Below are positions 1 to 14,115 of a DNA stretch of 64,000 nucleotides, in pieces. The notes below the pieces were generated by a model. The model searched no databases, had not been told where the DNA came from, and saw only the letters and a program-made list of their open reading frames with translations. Both the position numbers and the translations under genes were made by a program. Position 1 is the first letter of the stretch; the number at the start of each line of letters is the position of its first letter. The DNA comes from Euglena gracilis (lineage: Eukaryota; Euglenida; Euglenophyceae; Euglenales). The DNA is taken from NCBI GenBank assembly GCA_039621445.1, contig CP154954.1, forward strand, positions 43,088,632 through 43,152,631. The letters are read 5' to 3'.

Positions 1-92
1 TTGCTCAGCTGCACCACCATAGGTTGCCGGGGGGGGGGGCACCGTTTTCTTTTGGCCTGGGGGCAGGCTCAGCCCGCCGGACCGCTGCCCGC

Positions 93-189
93 AGCGCAAC
101 TCCCTGGCGGAGGGCGTGTCATGGCGCTGCCACGCGCCGGCCACCGAGATGGCGCAGCGCCTCACCACGATGTGGAAAGCCGACGACGA
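93..189 (+). CDS. Gene A exon 1 (first in window)
   Basis: Reads [13 protein letters not shown] and matches RNALADGVFWRSH of gene B exon 5. CTG at 85-87 followed by 5 nt marks the 3' end of the preceding intron. The next intron starts with 3 nt then CGG, which can pair with CTG through a G-U pair. Ends in phase 2. Confidence 0.68.
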
Positions 190-3100
190 GGCCGGGGCGG
201 GCCCTGGTCCCCCCCCCCCCACACACCAAACGCCATCGCTGGGGGGGGGGGGGGAGGGCGGTATCCACCCCACCGCCGCCGCCGGACCGGGCGTGGCCGG
301 CCCTGGGCGCGGCCCTGTTCGCGGAGGCCCTCGCGGTGTACGCCCCTGACTCGTTCCTCCACCAGGCGGTCCACACTGCGCAGCCCCACCAGCCCCGCCC
401 GCCCTAAACCAGACATGCGGGTTGGGCGCTGCCAATTCTGCTGCCAATCCTCAGCCACACAACACACACACACCACACACACGCACGCACACAACACACA
501 CACACACACACAACACACACACACACACACACACACAACACAACACACACACACATACACAACACACACACACCACACACACGCACGCACACACACACAC
601 ACACAACACACACACACACACACAACACACACACACACACACACATAGGTCGCCCGATGGTTCCTCTCTCATGTATGAATGTACCCCCAGCGATTCACTG
701 GGTTGTGTGATGCCGTGTAAATGCGGGGCGGGGGGCGTAACCGGTGACGCCACCCTCCCTGGCAGGCGGGGCTGCCCCCGGCCAGGAGATCGGGAAGCAC
801 GTGGCTCCCTTCCTGAAGCTGCTGCACTGTGCACTACACCCAGGATGCTGGGGGTAACAGGAGAGGCAGAAGGTGTTGGCTCATCATCGGCTGATAGCGG
901 ATGACAGGTGACATAATCATCGTTCCTACAGCCAGTGTAAATAATCCAGAGGTTCTTTCCCACTGAAAGTGTCCTACGTTATAGGTCCAAAAATCTAAAT
1001 TGGATATGCCCCCCATTTTGGAGTTCCAGTGTGCTGTCTGGAGGTCCAGACAGTCGGCACCTTTTTTTTTCCAGCCAGCAGCTTCCGTCCGGGCTGCGGA
1101 CACCCGAGTGGGCGGAGGGTACGCTGTTAAATAATTGGGGATTTATACAGCTGGACCCAACCCAAAGAATGCTATGTAAAAAGAATAATTTTTTTTGACG
1201 GTCAAAGAAAGATGGTTTGGTGGTTTCCACGTTTATTAGCTCGAATTTTTGGCTAAAGGCTTTTATCAGGGGAGGAAAGAATGCGGACCACGCAATCCAC
1301 ATACTGCCACATAATTTGCTTTTGGGGGGAAATGGTTTGATATAGGTGTTGTCTTTTTTTTTAAAGAAACATTTGTTGTTCGCATTCTTTGTTGTCTTGT
1401 AAGGGACAGGCAGCACCTTGCTTTCGGGCCAGCACCTTCATCCAGCTGGCAGGACCCCTCCCTCCGACCCTTGAGAGACTTAAGAGAGACCCCCTGCGCG
1501 CGGGCACTGGTTCTGGCATGCCCCGGCCTCCTGGCGATCCAATCCGCCCCCACGGAGCAGCGGTACCACGGCAGTTGCTACGCCGCGGTCTCTCTTGCCA
1601 CCGCGGAGCAGGTGTGCCGCCGCAACAAGTCCGCCGCCCAAGCCCCACCGCATGCCGGGCGGCATTTTGTCGGGTCATATCGGAGCAGTGTGCCTCAACC
1701 AGAAGGGAAGAAACACCAGGGTGGCCCCTCTCGTCTTGCGACAACGACCGGGGGAGATGATGGTTTGGCTTCCCCTGGACACCCACAATGCAAATTCCTG
1801 CAGCAACTCTGAGAAAGAGGATTTCATAAGATTTTCTTCTGATCAGTGGCTGTTTTAAAAGGTTGTTGATCGGGGGTGGGCGAGTTTCCTTGGCCCAGGG
1901 TGATTTAAAATCCCCTTCTCTGCCTTTTGATCTCTGAGGCGTGTATGTATCCCTTCTCTGCAAAAGCTCTTCCCAACTCTTACCGCTGCCGTTTTCGCAA
2001 TTAGTTCACATTTTTATCTTTTGGTTTTGGTGATTTGGTTTATCATCGGAACAACCTATTTTTAACAAAGAATCATGCATCTCCCAACACAGAGTTCGCA
2101 GATTTGGGCCATTCGGCAAACGAAGGGGATTTGAGGCAACAGCAAATGTTTTTTTTTGACACAAACACCTCAATAACAGCCGCCCCCCCCCCCCCAACCA
2201 ACTGTTTTGACCAACTGCCCAAGCCCGTTGCGCCCCAAAATAGTTGGGCTATTACTCAGCAGGACTCTGGTGTACCTCCCGAGGCGGCGGTTGGGTTGGG
2301 TGGGGGTTGCCCGCGACAAGCTGTTGGACTATTTCCGTTTCGACGGCATCGTCACCGTCACAACGTCCCCCCAGTCGCCCACGGCTCGGTGGGGGTCGGG
2401 CCGGTTCGGTCGGGTTCGGGTGTGCCTGGGCTGGGCCGTCGGAGGGGGGTCTGGCTGTCTGGTGGACATTGGACAGCCAAAGTGGAGGAATCCCAGAAAC
2501 GACCGGATGACCTCTCTGCTGTTCTCTGGCGGAAAGGGTGTTGCGATCATTAATTGTTGATTTTATTTCAGCATTTCCGCAGTCCTAATTCACTTCACAA
2601 TTCAGGAGAGAGCGCAGAGGCGTTTTGCATGACGGTCCCATCAAAGGACGAAGGGTGGGCTCGATTTTTTAAGCTCCATCCAGGAATCTCCCCACGACGT
2701 TGTCACTCCGTGAGGTTGTGACCAACCACCTTGTCTTTTTGGGTCTGTGCCCGTTGACTATTGTTGCTAAGCTGTGTCCAGCCTATACCGACTGGAGTTG
2801 CCATGCCTAAATTTTTTGACATTTGCACTGAGGATGTGGTTGGCATTGGAATTACCGATGCCCACCCTCCCCCCCCCCCTGGCTTCCAACCGGAAAGGTA
2901 TTGGCGGCAACAATTTAGGCAGCCGACATGGTGCACGGGGTGGGGGGTTGGGTGCTTTTTCCCTGTGTCTGTTTTTTTTTTGATAAGCGGGGCGGGCATT
3001 TGGGGTTACTCCCCAACAGTGTCGTCCAGTGAGCCAGTTGCGGGCCAAAAAGTGTGGTCGCAGTGGACGTACCGCTCGTCAGGACCGTGGCGGCCCAGCA

Positions 3101-6100
3101 CGCACCGCAATGACAGCCACGCATGGCCACGTCGGGTGGGTCCCCTCCCGTGAGGTACCGGGCGGTGCCCGCGGCCGCCCACCAGCTGCTGCACGGCGCC
3201 CGCAAGGCGCTGGTGGTCGTCACCCCCGCGGACAGCGAGGACCCCAGCCAGCCCCCCCCCCCACCCCGGGACGTGATACACCGCCTGAGAGCATCCCTGC
3301 GGTGTGTGGGGCTGCCGTTGGGGGGGGGGGGACTGGTCTGGTTGGGGAGGGGGGGCCTGGGCCCAACTGCTGCCCGGTGCGGCTGCCGGGCAACGGGGCG
3401 GAGGTGGCGTTCGCCGCCACGCAGCTGTACAGGGTCACGGCGGCCGGGTACCTCCCGGGGCGGGAGGTGGCGGCCCGCCTGGGGGTGGGCGAGCCCCTGG
3501 GGGAGAACTTCCTCATCATTGAGCTGGAGGCCGTCGCCCGGGGACGCCCACCGGGGAGGGGGGGGGGGGGGGCTTTGGGGTAATCTGGGGGGGGACGGCG
3601 GAGACATGGCAGCAGAGTGGAAAGAATGTGTTTTTCGTGGTTTTGTCGTTTTGTGAGGTTTTTTTGGGAGCCCTGGTGCCCTAAGGCGGGGGGGGGGGGT
3701 CTCTCCGGGTGTCGGTCGTTTCCAGGTTCCATCCCCGTGTGTTGTGTGTTGTTGTCGGGGCGTGCGATGGTGTGACGGTGTGGGATGCCGCGCTGAACGG
3801 TGTAGCGTGCCCGACCCGGCTGGGCCTGTCCGGGCAAACCCTCCACGGCACCAAATCCGACCCCCCCCCCCGGGGAAATAGCCAAAGGTGCCTGGCCCCT
3901 CAGCCACGCCGGAATGACCAGGCAGGCAGGCGGGGGGCGGGGGGCTGGGGACTGCCAGGCACCCCCCCAGGACCTCTGAGCCCCCTCTCCCCGGTGGGGG
4001 GGGGGGGGCTGGGAAGGGTTGGCTTGGGGCGGGGAGCCTTCCCGTCGGGGACGCGTTCTGGGACCTCGTCCCGGACATGGTGAAGAGTGAGCGGCAGGCG
4101 GACGGGCTGGGCCCGCTGATGGCGGCCCGGCTCCGCGCCGCCCACGGGGACCCCCGGCCGGGAATCCCCCCCCCAAGGAACAAAGATTAACCCAGGCAGA
4201 GAACCAGATGGCGTGGGCCAAGCCAGGTGCATTGGCGGGGCGTTCAGTGGGATGGTGGTGCTTGAGGCAACGGTCGGAAAAAAATCGATGTCTACCTTTT
4301 TTTAGGTCGAAATTCTCTTCCGTTTCGACTCGACTTCAACCATTCGATCCAAAGATTTCCTTCCTCCTCACCCCCCCCCCTCGCGGTGCCTCTCCTCCAA
4401 CCTGCAGATTTGGGCCCTAAATTTGGCTTCCGCCTAAACTTGCGATCTTGGCCTGCAGTTGCCCACTGGAGAGATGTGGCATGGCATAGGCGCAAACGCC
4501 TCACCGTGGGCTTTGCACCCAAACAAGCACACGGAATTCAGTGCGAAATGGTAAAGGCATGCTTTCCTCAGATGTAATGATGCTACGGGTGATGAAGAAT
4601 TCTTTCCAGCAGGGTGAGGAAAACGATCCAAACAAAGGCATCATCCCATGAATTCAACCACAACACCATAATGTCATCCAATTTTGCAAAAAAAAAACAC
4701 AAGGTTGAATTTGTTTGCCCCAGGTTGCGTTAATTGGTTGCCACAGTGTTTTGGGGTAGGCGGTGTCTGGTGTCAAAAGCCTGAAACCGGCAGAGCCATG
4801 GAAAGGCGTGTGCGGTATTGATAGTCGCCCTCCTCGTGGACCGCCCTAAACAATTGCCGGCCACTGAATATGGTGTTGCCGCCGCCGAGCAGAAGCATCG
4901 ATTCGAAGCCACCAAACCCAGGCATCAGTGCCATTGTTGGTGAGATGAAGATTCCGCATGCTTCATTGCATCATCTATGGGTATCCATCACATCAGAAAG
5001 CAACAAACGTTCAGGGAGTGTCTCGTGTGGTTCACCCCTCCTCAACGCTTGCCACGTTCCATCCCCCAGATCTTTGCCAACAGGTGTGGGCGTGGGTGCA
5101 GGCAAATTTTTGAGCAATGCAAGGACCATTGTCAAGCCGCCGACATTGCCCATTGCGGCGACATTGCATCATTGCAGAGGAGGGTTCTTAGGATCCTCCA
5201 ACCTACCCCACTCCAACCACCACTCAACCCGCCCACTGGGACTGCCAATGCTTTGATTCAAAATTTGCTGGTTTCCCATTTGTAATCCCTGAACATCCTC
5301 CCAGGTTTGAATGAAATATTCCTCTGGGATTTCAAAATCTGAAGAAAAATCCTCAAAATACTCTGGGTTTGCAGTTTTCTGCAGTTTTTCCATCAAAACG
5401 TCTGTGAATTGTATGATGTAAAACGCATTTTCTGAGAAAATTTCAGTCATGGTGGAATCTGTCTGAGATCCTCGGTTGAGAGAAAACCTGGGGTTGGAAC
5501 ACGGAAATTGTGAGGCATTTCTTCCCACTCATTTCCTCTCCGTGGTGGGGAAATACCTGTGAGAAATGGTGTGCCAACTAGGAAACGGGACCCTCCCCAT
5601 CATCATGGACAGGCTCCATTCAACAAGATTGTGGGGGCACCTGTGGGCTGAGCAAGGCGGTGGCGAGGGTCTCGGTCCTCCCCGCGTAGGGCCGCTTCTG
5701 GACGTCCAGCTTCGGCCTGCAGGCCACATTGGAATGGCCTTGCAATTGGGCTTCCACTTGCATTTGTGCCCTGCATTTGCACTTGCACACCATGGCAATG
5801 TTTGAGCAATGCCAAGTGATTACCATCCCATCGCCACCTCCAGGAACAAACAGGCAGACGTTGGACCACAAAAAGCCTGTCGTGGCCACCGCATCGTCCC
5901 ATCCATGTGCAAAGCACGCACCTCCCGATGTCGACGAGAAACAGCAAAATGGACCGGAGCTTATACGTAGATTTCCTTAGCACGGCGTGGGGAGTTGGAC
6001 CTGCCCTTGCAGCCTGGTACAGCGTTCACACCCACCTGCGATGGGAGGGGCCAAGCGCTTAGTCGCTGGAAGAGGTTATTGTGCAAGTGACTGATTGTTT

Positions 6101-9100
6101 TTTTTTTTAGCCCAAACCCCTTCCCCCCCTGGGGGAGGGGTGACCCTTTCACACCCGAAGGAGGCCATGGGGGCCAGATACGTGCCAAGCCCAAAAGAAC
6201 ATCATTCATGCATTCACCGTTGATTTTCCATTCCCTCCCTGTGCCCGCCATAAGCTGGCCGTGGGTGGGGCACGGCTAGGGGCCATCTGCGGCAGGAGGA
6301 GAGGCTCCCTTGCAGAAGGCTCTCGAGCCTCCACGAATGGCCCATAACCATTAAACTGCCCCGGCGCCGAAGGTGCCGCAAAAAATTTGGCTGCTTTTGC
6401 ACGTCTGTGGTCAATTCTCTCGTGGCTTGGGGCCGGGGTATACCCCCCTTTGCTAACTCCCCTGCGGAACGGGTTGGCGGGGCACAGGCCCCACGCTGCC
6501 TGCCGCCCGCCTGGCCATTGTGCTGGCTCGCGTGGGGCCAGGAGTGGTGGTTGGATGGCTGCCCGGGGGTTGCCACTCGGGCGATGGCGCTGGCGACCGG
6601 GTGGTCCCCCCCCCTCAAGGGGGCAGTGACCGACCAGGTTTCCAAAAGAAATTGGCTTGTTGGTTTTTGGAAGAGTGGTAACGACCCCCCCTTCCCTGTC
6701 CAGAGGGTCGGTAGAAATAAATTGTTTGGCGCCAAGTTCCTCCGCAGTGCGGGTTGGCCTCAGTGGACAAGTGGTTGCCTCCTCAATTTCTGTTCATTTG
6801 GACCACAGAAAGCCAGTTTGCATTTGTCCCTGCAACCTTTTAACCTTTTGGGGGGTATGCAACGCACTGTAAGGAACTCAAACGGATGGAAGTGATGAAG
6901 CTGTTTATTCTTTGCACCGGCACAGGGTGCCGTTCCAGGAAATGATTTTCCACCAATTGTTTTGTTGGTTTGCTCATTGCCACAGGATGAAAAAGGTATT
7001 TTTACAGGAACAAAAGAGACCAAAGACCATGAAATGGGAGGTCCTAACAGAAACTGCATTTCGAACAATCAAAATTCCAGCAACCAAAAGTTTAGGGATT
7101 ACTGAAAGTGGTCAAGATGCTCGGGTTGCAAGGCTCACCAACATGTGTCCTGATTGTTCAAAGATTGTTTTCAGAAAGCAAAAAGAATGACAACGCTGTT
7201 TCTGTGATGGCAAAATCAGCAAACGTTTCATTGGACCGTGTGTGGAAGAAGCGTCATACAACAGGCACACAAAGACCACACCAGCCCACAGTGGCCATAT
7301 TCATTATCCCAAGCAAAAGGGTACACCTCTTTGCTCGACCACAACAAAGGCTTCAAAAGAAGTGGCCAAATTCGGTGATATTTTGCCACAATTTTGTGTG
7401 CTCAAATCTTCTTCATGGTTGTCAGTTTTTTTGTCGATCAACAGCAGAGAATTCTATCATAAATAATCGAATTGGGACCCGGAGTTTAAGGCTGCAACAA
7501 AAACACGAGAAAGGACAGTGGGCATTGCCTATTTGTGGTATTATTATCAAATTATAATCATTATGAAAGTACCATACTTGATGGTGAATAAAAATACAAA
7601 CATAATTATAAACATTATTATAAATGTAAATATAAATCTAAGTTCAAATTTACGTAGACGTATAAACATAAATACGAATACAAATATAAACATAAATATA
7701 TGTATAATATAAATGTAAATATATAAATATGGATATGAATATGAATATGAATGTATTGTCAATATTTTAATGTAAATACAATGTTGAATATGTATTGAAT
7801 GTGAATGCAAACATAAACCTGTACATGAATACAAGTAAAACCCCCCCAAATATAAAGCCACCCCCGGCTTTATATTTGGACGGGAGTTTGAGACCCTCAG
7901 GGGGGGCTATATATTTGGGGGGGGGAATCAAACTCTTTTGGGAGGACCTTCGGCAGTCTTCAATTGTGGCCAGATACCAAATTTTATGCCAAATTTTTGT
8001 TGCGTATTTCCTAAAGTGTGCACTCATTGTCAAAAATGGTGCATTTCTGGCGAAAAAAAAATGGTGTATCCACCCAAAAGTTTTCTACTTTTTCCTGAAC
8101 AGAACCATTGTTCGGCTGCACATCATGGGGGGGGGGGGGGCTTTATACTTGGGCGGCATGACCAAACTCCCTGGGGGGCTTTATATTTGGGGGGGGCTTT
8201 ATATTGGGGGGGGGTATAATACAAGAATAAAGATATAAATATACGCAAAATATAAATGTAAACAGAGACGTCAATACAAATATGAATTCAAATATGAACA
8301 CAAATATTAAATTATAAATTATTCTGCAATTATATCATAAATGTACAATGTACGATGCACAAAAAATATAATAAAATATAAATGCATATGTCATATGCAT
8401 GTAAAATGTTTTTTATGTTTATACAGGGTATCTGATATTAAAAGAGGGCTATTACCCCCCCCCCTATGTCCAACGACCCCCCTATGTCCAATGACCACCC
8501 CCCCCCCACCCCGGTCAGAGGACACCTTTTCGGTGGTTTGACCAAATTTTTGGTCCCGGCGCTTCGCGCCGGGACGAAAAATTTGCCCAAAAAATTGGCC
8601 AAAAATTTGACCAAAATGCCATTTTTGACACTTTTTGGACAAAAATTTGTCAGAATCGCCCAAAATTTTCGCCGCGAAGCGCGGGAAGGGAAAATTTGGG
8701 CATTTTTGGGTGAGTGGGGACCCGGGTACCCACCAATTTTCTTTTGCCCCCATGTCCAACGACCACCCTCCCCCGTCAGAGGATAGAGGTTACCGGTCAT
8801 TCGACATAGGGGGGGAGGGGGTAACAAGAAGCAAAGTGTTTTTCCACAATAAATTTCAATTTCAATTTGAGCTTTTCTATGCAAATTTTATCAATAAATC
8901 TGTTCCGCAGGGGTAAATATAAAAAGTGGCTGGCATTTTCTGGTCCAATTGACCGAGAGTATTTAGTTTCTTCTTTTTTTTTCATTTTGGTTTCTGATCT
9001 GTATTTTTTTGAATTAAAAAGAGGGGAGAGGTGTATGGCACACCGGTGAAGAAGAGGTCATCCGGGACCTCTTCCCGTTGTTTTTTGTCATTTTCATGAA

Positions 9101-11290
9101 GGCCAGCAAGTGATTTCAACAACAGGATCATGGAACCAATTTGGTCTCGTTTTTGGCACAGTTTTAGGATTAAAATCTGCCCAAAAAGTGCCTTACACAA
9201 ACCTTTAATCATATTATTGACCCTGTCAAACCCTCCAATCATATCATGAACGTCAGAACAATCCCAGAGGAAACGTCAAGGTCAAACATGAAGCACGGCG
9301 TAAGAAAATCGCGAAGAAAATTTGACCCGGGGGGGTCCAGCTAGCCAGCAGTCTTTTTACAGCCCGGGGCCCCTCCCCCCCATTCAAGAGTTTTATTTAT
9401 TTTTTTCCAGCCGCCTGAAGGGCACCCGGACAGTGATGGATTTTTCGCTTTTCGGGGGTGCAAAATGGCAAAATGGGTCGGGTTTGGGCTGCCCAGCTCA
9501 AATTTTGGGTCAAAAAATCTGTGTTTTTATTGCATAACTGGCATTTTTTTTGGCATTTTGCAGTTTCGATTCTTTGGTCAGAGGTGGATCACCAGTCGGG
9601 CCCAGTTCCAGCCCTGGGAGGGGGGTCAGCCAGCACCTTTTTTCCATCCAGCCCAAAATTTCCAGCCTTTGTGCTGGTGACACCCCCCGGGGGGAGTCAC
9701 TAAGCAACGCCCTGATCTGAAGGGAACCCCGATTTTAACAAGCGATCCAATTTGTATGATGTATGGTCTATTACAGGTCAAGTTGCATGAAGAATGCATA
9801 TTGAATCATAAGTGGATCTTGAGAATGAAGATACCAATCAACCCACTGCCCAACAGCCCAGCAGCCAGACAGCAGCCAAGGAATGAAGAGCAGATAAAAT
9901 TATATGCACAATAGTTACCTTTTTGTCACCCCCAGTTTCAGATTCCTGGATCACAAAAAGAAATTTACCATTAACGCTGGATCATCTCAAGCTTCGAGTG
10001 CCCTAAAAGCGCCAGAAAAGGAATACTGCATGTTTTGACAACAGAATCAGGTGTGGAGAACCATCCAAGAGCTCAGAAACAACAGCTTCGTTCGGTGCCA
10101 GAGATCCATCCCCACCACAGATGAGTGAGCAACCCATGGGATGCACAGAACTCAAACGGCCAGGAGCGTTGTGAACAGTTTTATGGAAAGCAAGCAAACA
10201 ATTGCAAATTTGGGAAGTCCACGTGCGAGTCACTGGGCGAAGGGAGTCCCCCACCCAGGATGAGGCCGACCGCCCAAGACAACACATTGGGGATTGGGCC
10301 TCGACCCCTGACAAAGGGTGGGCACACCCACCCCGGCCCTCGGCGGCGGTTGCATTGCATTGCCTCGGGTGGGTGGATGAGATGAGACCCCTGTCTGGAC
10401 CCCCATCAGCTGCTCCACGAGCTGGGTCCAGTACGTCAACGCGAGACGCCACCTCTGAACATAAAATCCAACTTGAAGAGCGACAAGGCGGTATGAGAAA
10501 GTTGGTATTGTATTCTTGAAATGGAGGTGCTTGATGAGTTTGCAACACCCCACAGGGGATGAAGATGGGGGAAATAGCAGAGAAGTGGTTCGAAGTCGCC
10601 AAAAATTGTGGCAAAATTGTGGATAGCATTCTCCCCACTCAAACCCAGCTGGAATGTATCGTAAAGCATATACATTTATACCTGCCCTCGTGAAATTATT
10701 GCCTGACAAAAGATTTTTTACGTATCACATGTATCACAGCCTAAAAATTAATGCACCACACATGTATCACCAAAAAATTTATTTTTTTAGAAATTTTCAC
10801 ATTTTTTTATATTGGCAGACAGGTCAGCACCACGGAAGTGGGGCAGGAGCAGCCATGGGAACCTGAGTTCCTCAAGCCCAGGTGAGCGCCATCATATGTT
10901 CGTCTGGAAATTTTTCATCTTACAAATTTGTGCTTCACAACTATTTTTACCGGGGGAAAAATTGGAGGCCGAAAAAATTGATTGGGAAAAAATTGGCGTA
11001 CAGAAATCCTGCCAATTTTTTCCGGCTCTTTTTTGAAAATCCTGCCAATTTTTCCCCATTTCCCCCCAATTTTTTGGTTGCCATGGAAGAAATCTTGCCA
11101 TAACTGAACGTTTTCACATAAATAATCCTGCCAATTTTTTCCGGGCCGTTTTCAGGTTTGGCACCAATTTTTTCGGCTTCCAATTTTGTCGGTTCTAATT
11201 TTATCTAGCCCCAATTCCCCCCCCCCCGGTATATGTTTCACCAAGGAAAACTCATGTATCACGTATGTCACCATTTTTTTTATATACATA

Positions 11291-11324
<34 letters not shown>

Positions 11325-12408
11325 ATTATATATAAAAAATATATCATATATGTATCACCAAAAAAAATTTAGTGTATCACATATGTATCACCACCAAAAA
11401 AATTAATATATCACAGATGCGTTGTGATACGCACTAAATGGCGGTGGCCTGAGAGTCTCCCCCACAGCGGCATCACCAATGATCCCGATGGCGCACAGTT
11501 GGCGCATTTCCTTCGCCAACGTTTCCATACGTTCGGACCGGCAGCGTGAGTCTGCGGTGTCTGAAGTCTGTCTGAGGTGAAGGAGATTGTGTCGTCTTTT
11601 CCTTAATCAAAACGTCCAACCTTGAACCCAGGGTGTCGGGCGATGGCATTGGGGCGATCCTCGAGAAGTTCTGCGCGGTCAGCCCCCGCCAAAGCTGCGT
11701 CACGAAAGGCTGTGATGTCGTACCTCGCCCCCCGGGTCGGCTGGGCGCCGCATTAACAAAAGCCCATTCGGGGCGGGTTTCCCGGCCAAGGTCCAGAATG
11801 TGATCCAAGGGTCGCAAGGCTTTTTCCTGAAGGAGCAAGGTTCTTTTGATGCCATCCTGTGAAGGAGCGGTTCTGAGCAGCATTTTCAAGTGCGATTGCC
11901 CAGTGAGCCAAGTCCAACCCTTGCCGATAGGCAGCAGCTCCAAGCCTTTGAGGATGACGCCAATCATCTAGTCTGGGCTGTGAAACCGCCCCACAGACAG
12001 GAATGCTTTATATCCAAGGTTACGCATATTTTTGTACCCGTGGTGCACCAACAGCTAGTTCGGATCCTAACCCTTGTTTTGGGCATAACCCTAGTTTTGA
12101 TGCAAACCCTAATTTTGATACAAACCCTGATACCCGCCGAAACCCTAATTTGAGTTCTGATCAGATCCAAGTGACTGCCCAGTGAGCCTGTGAAAGCAAC
12201 TGTTGCAGGGCCGTCGTGGCAGAGTTACGATCAGAGGCCGGGTTTTGACCGGTTTTAGGGTTAGCCTGAGAACTAGGGTTATGAAAGTCCCTTAGAAAGG
12301 GTTAGGTCAGACATTTTCACACATATGTGTGTGTGTGTGTGTATATACACCTAACCCTAACCTTATATATATGTATGTATATAATATATATATATATATA
12401 TATATTAT

Positions 12409-12439
<31 letters not shown>

Positions 12440-13802
12440 TGAATAAGTAATCTCAACTTTCAACAGTCTGTTTGCATAACTCCTCGCACGCTCAAAATTC
12501 ACGCAACAACTGCTTGCGCCCTTCTTCACACTGGTGGCTTTTGTGACTGGAGGATTGTCTTCCAGAGGAACTGGTCCCAGGGCGACCCTGAAAACAGGGA
12601 GGGGGGCTAATCCTTAATGAAAGGCACAAAGTCAGGGTTACGTGAAAATGCATATGGGCCCAAGTCCATCGTGTGGTCCTTGGATGACGAGGTCGTCGCT
12701 GCACATTTCACATTCAGCGTCTTCTGCTCTTGCGCTTCTCATTTGTCGATCCAGATGCAACCTTCACGGCTCCATCCTTCCATAGCCATGCAGTTGTCAT
12801 TGGCATAATGGCACGCTGCTCCTCTGGGCCCCATTTTCTTTGTGGCAAAGGAATGGGCATGCGTGTTCGGCCGGCACGCTCTGCTGAAGACAGTGAGGAT
12901 GACGGCCCCTCCTGGGAACCGGGTTGGGTCAATCCGGCCCCAGGGAAGGGGGTTCGAACCCTCCCGGGCCGCCTGCTTCCTTCGCGAGGAAGACGGCTTG
13001 ATGCGTTGTGCAACGCACACCTCCTCCAATCTTCTCAATAAACGGTGAGCCAATGGCATGCCTCATTCTTCAATTGAGCGACGGGGAAGCGGTCGTTTAG
13101 GGCACCACCGCACAGTTAATGTTCCACCGCCTCAAGTTGTATGCCTGGGCCCTGGTTTGGTGTGGCTTAGCCCCCCCCCCTCTGGTTCGCCAGACACCCA
13201 CCACGTCCTCCCCCCTCCCCCCAGCGGGGGTGCCGTGGCGGGGACATCGACGTGTACGGGCGGCACACCCCGCGGGTGGCCACCGGGCTGTTCTGTGTGG
13301 CCGCCGACCTGCAGCGGCGGGGCCGGCCAGGGTGCTGGGCCCCCATGAGGGTGAGGGAAGTTGTTTGCCGTGGTGGGGGGTGTCGTCCGATGTCGTTCCC
13401 CGGATCATATCTGCCACTTGCAGTGTGTGTTCCCCCTGGTTTCATCCAAGCACCATCAGGACCGGGATTGCTATGAGGCCTGGGGAGGGTTCACTAAACA
13501 GCATTTTTGAGGAATATTGGCCTGGCTTGTCTGTCGGTCTCGGGGCACCTTCCCCGGCTGATTGGGGGGGGGGGGGGGCAGCGAGGGCCGAGCTCTGAGG
13601 GCAGCTGCTGGACGCGGCGCGTATCTACCAACAGGCGATGGAGGCGCAGGTGGCGGTGCTCGGGGCGAGGCACTCCTCCGTCGCCGTCACGTATGCCCAC
13701 CTCGCCACCGTGTACGAGGGGCTGGGCCCAGGGCGTCGCCATCCCCCGGCCAGCCAGCCGGTGTTGCGCCCCTCACCCACCTATCCTCACCCACCCACCC
13801 AG

Positions 13803-13834
<32 letters not shown>

Positions 13835-14070
13835 CCACACACACACACACACACACAACACACACACACACACACACAACACACACACACCCACACACAA
13901 CACACACACACGCACACACACACACACACAGACACACACACACACACACACCCACACCCACACCCACACCCACACCCACACCCACACCCACACCCACACA
14001 CACCCACACCCACACCCACATGACACCCACACACACCCACACACATGACACATACACACGGCACACACAC

Positions 14071-14115
<45 letters not shown>

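Larger units (their letters stand above)
4140..13242 (+). other. Gene A intron 8, about 9.1 kb
   Basis: Begins GCC-CAC-GGGGACCCCCG and ends with CGGGGGTGCC-GTG plus 5 nt; the ends are inverted copies with a CAC/GTG triplet pair. The matching intron in gene B (41,231-42,141) is only 0.9 kb, so this copy has expanded by later insertions: an AT-rich block, several TA-flanked elements, minisatellites and TA/TG repeats. I see no convincing second gene inside; the stretches 4,200-7,500 and 9,750-10,700 hold nothing I can name. Confidence 0.6.

Noticed and set aside
5169-5528. Minus-strand ORF of 119 codons with an acidic, protein-like stretch ([15 protein letters not shown])
   Set aside because: Looks more plausible than its neighbours, but no family, partner exon or repeat context supports it.
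10003-10638. Minus-strand ORF of 211 codons
   Set aside because: Composition does not look protein-like and no motif was found.
11473-11967. Minus-strand ORF of 164 codons
   Set aside because: No recognisable domain, no paralogue, and it lies inside an intron full of repeats; open by chance is likely.
12051-12360. CCCTAA words as interstitial telomere
   Set aside because: The units are 18 bp long with only a shared CCCTAA core; no pure telomeric tract.
12902-12971. tRNA-like segment with a T-arm (GGGGG-TTCGAAC-CCTCC) and matching acceptor arms
   Set aside because: No anticodon arm with a 7-nt loop can be formed at the right distance, so it is not a tRNA gene.
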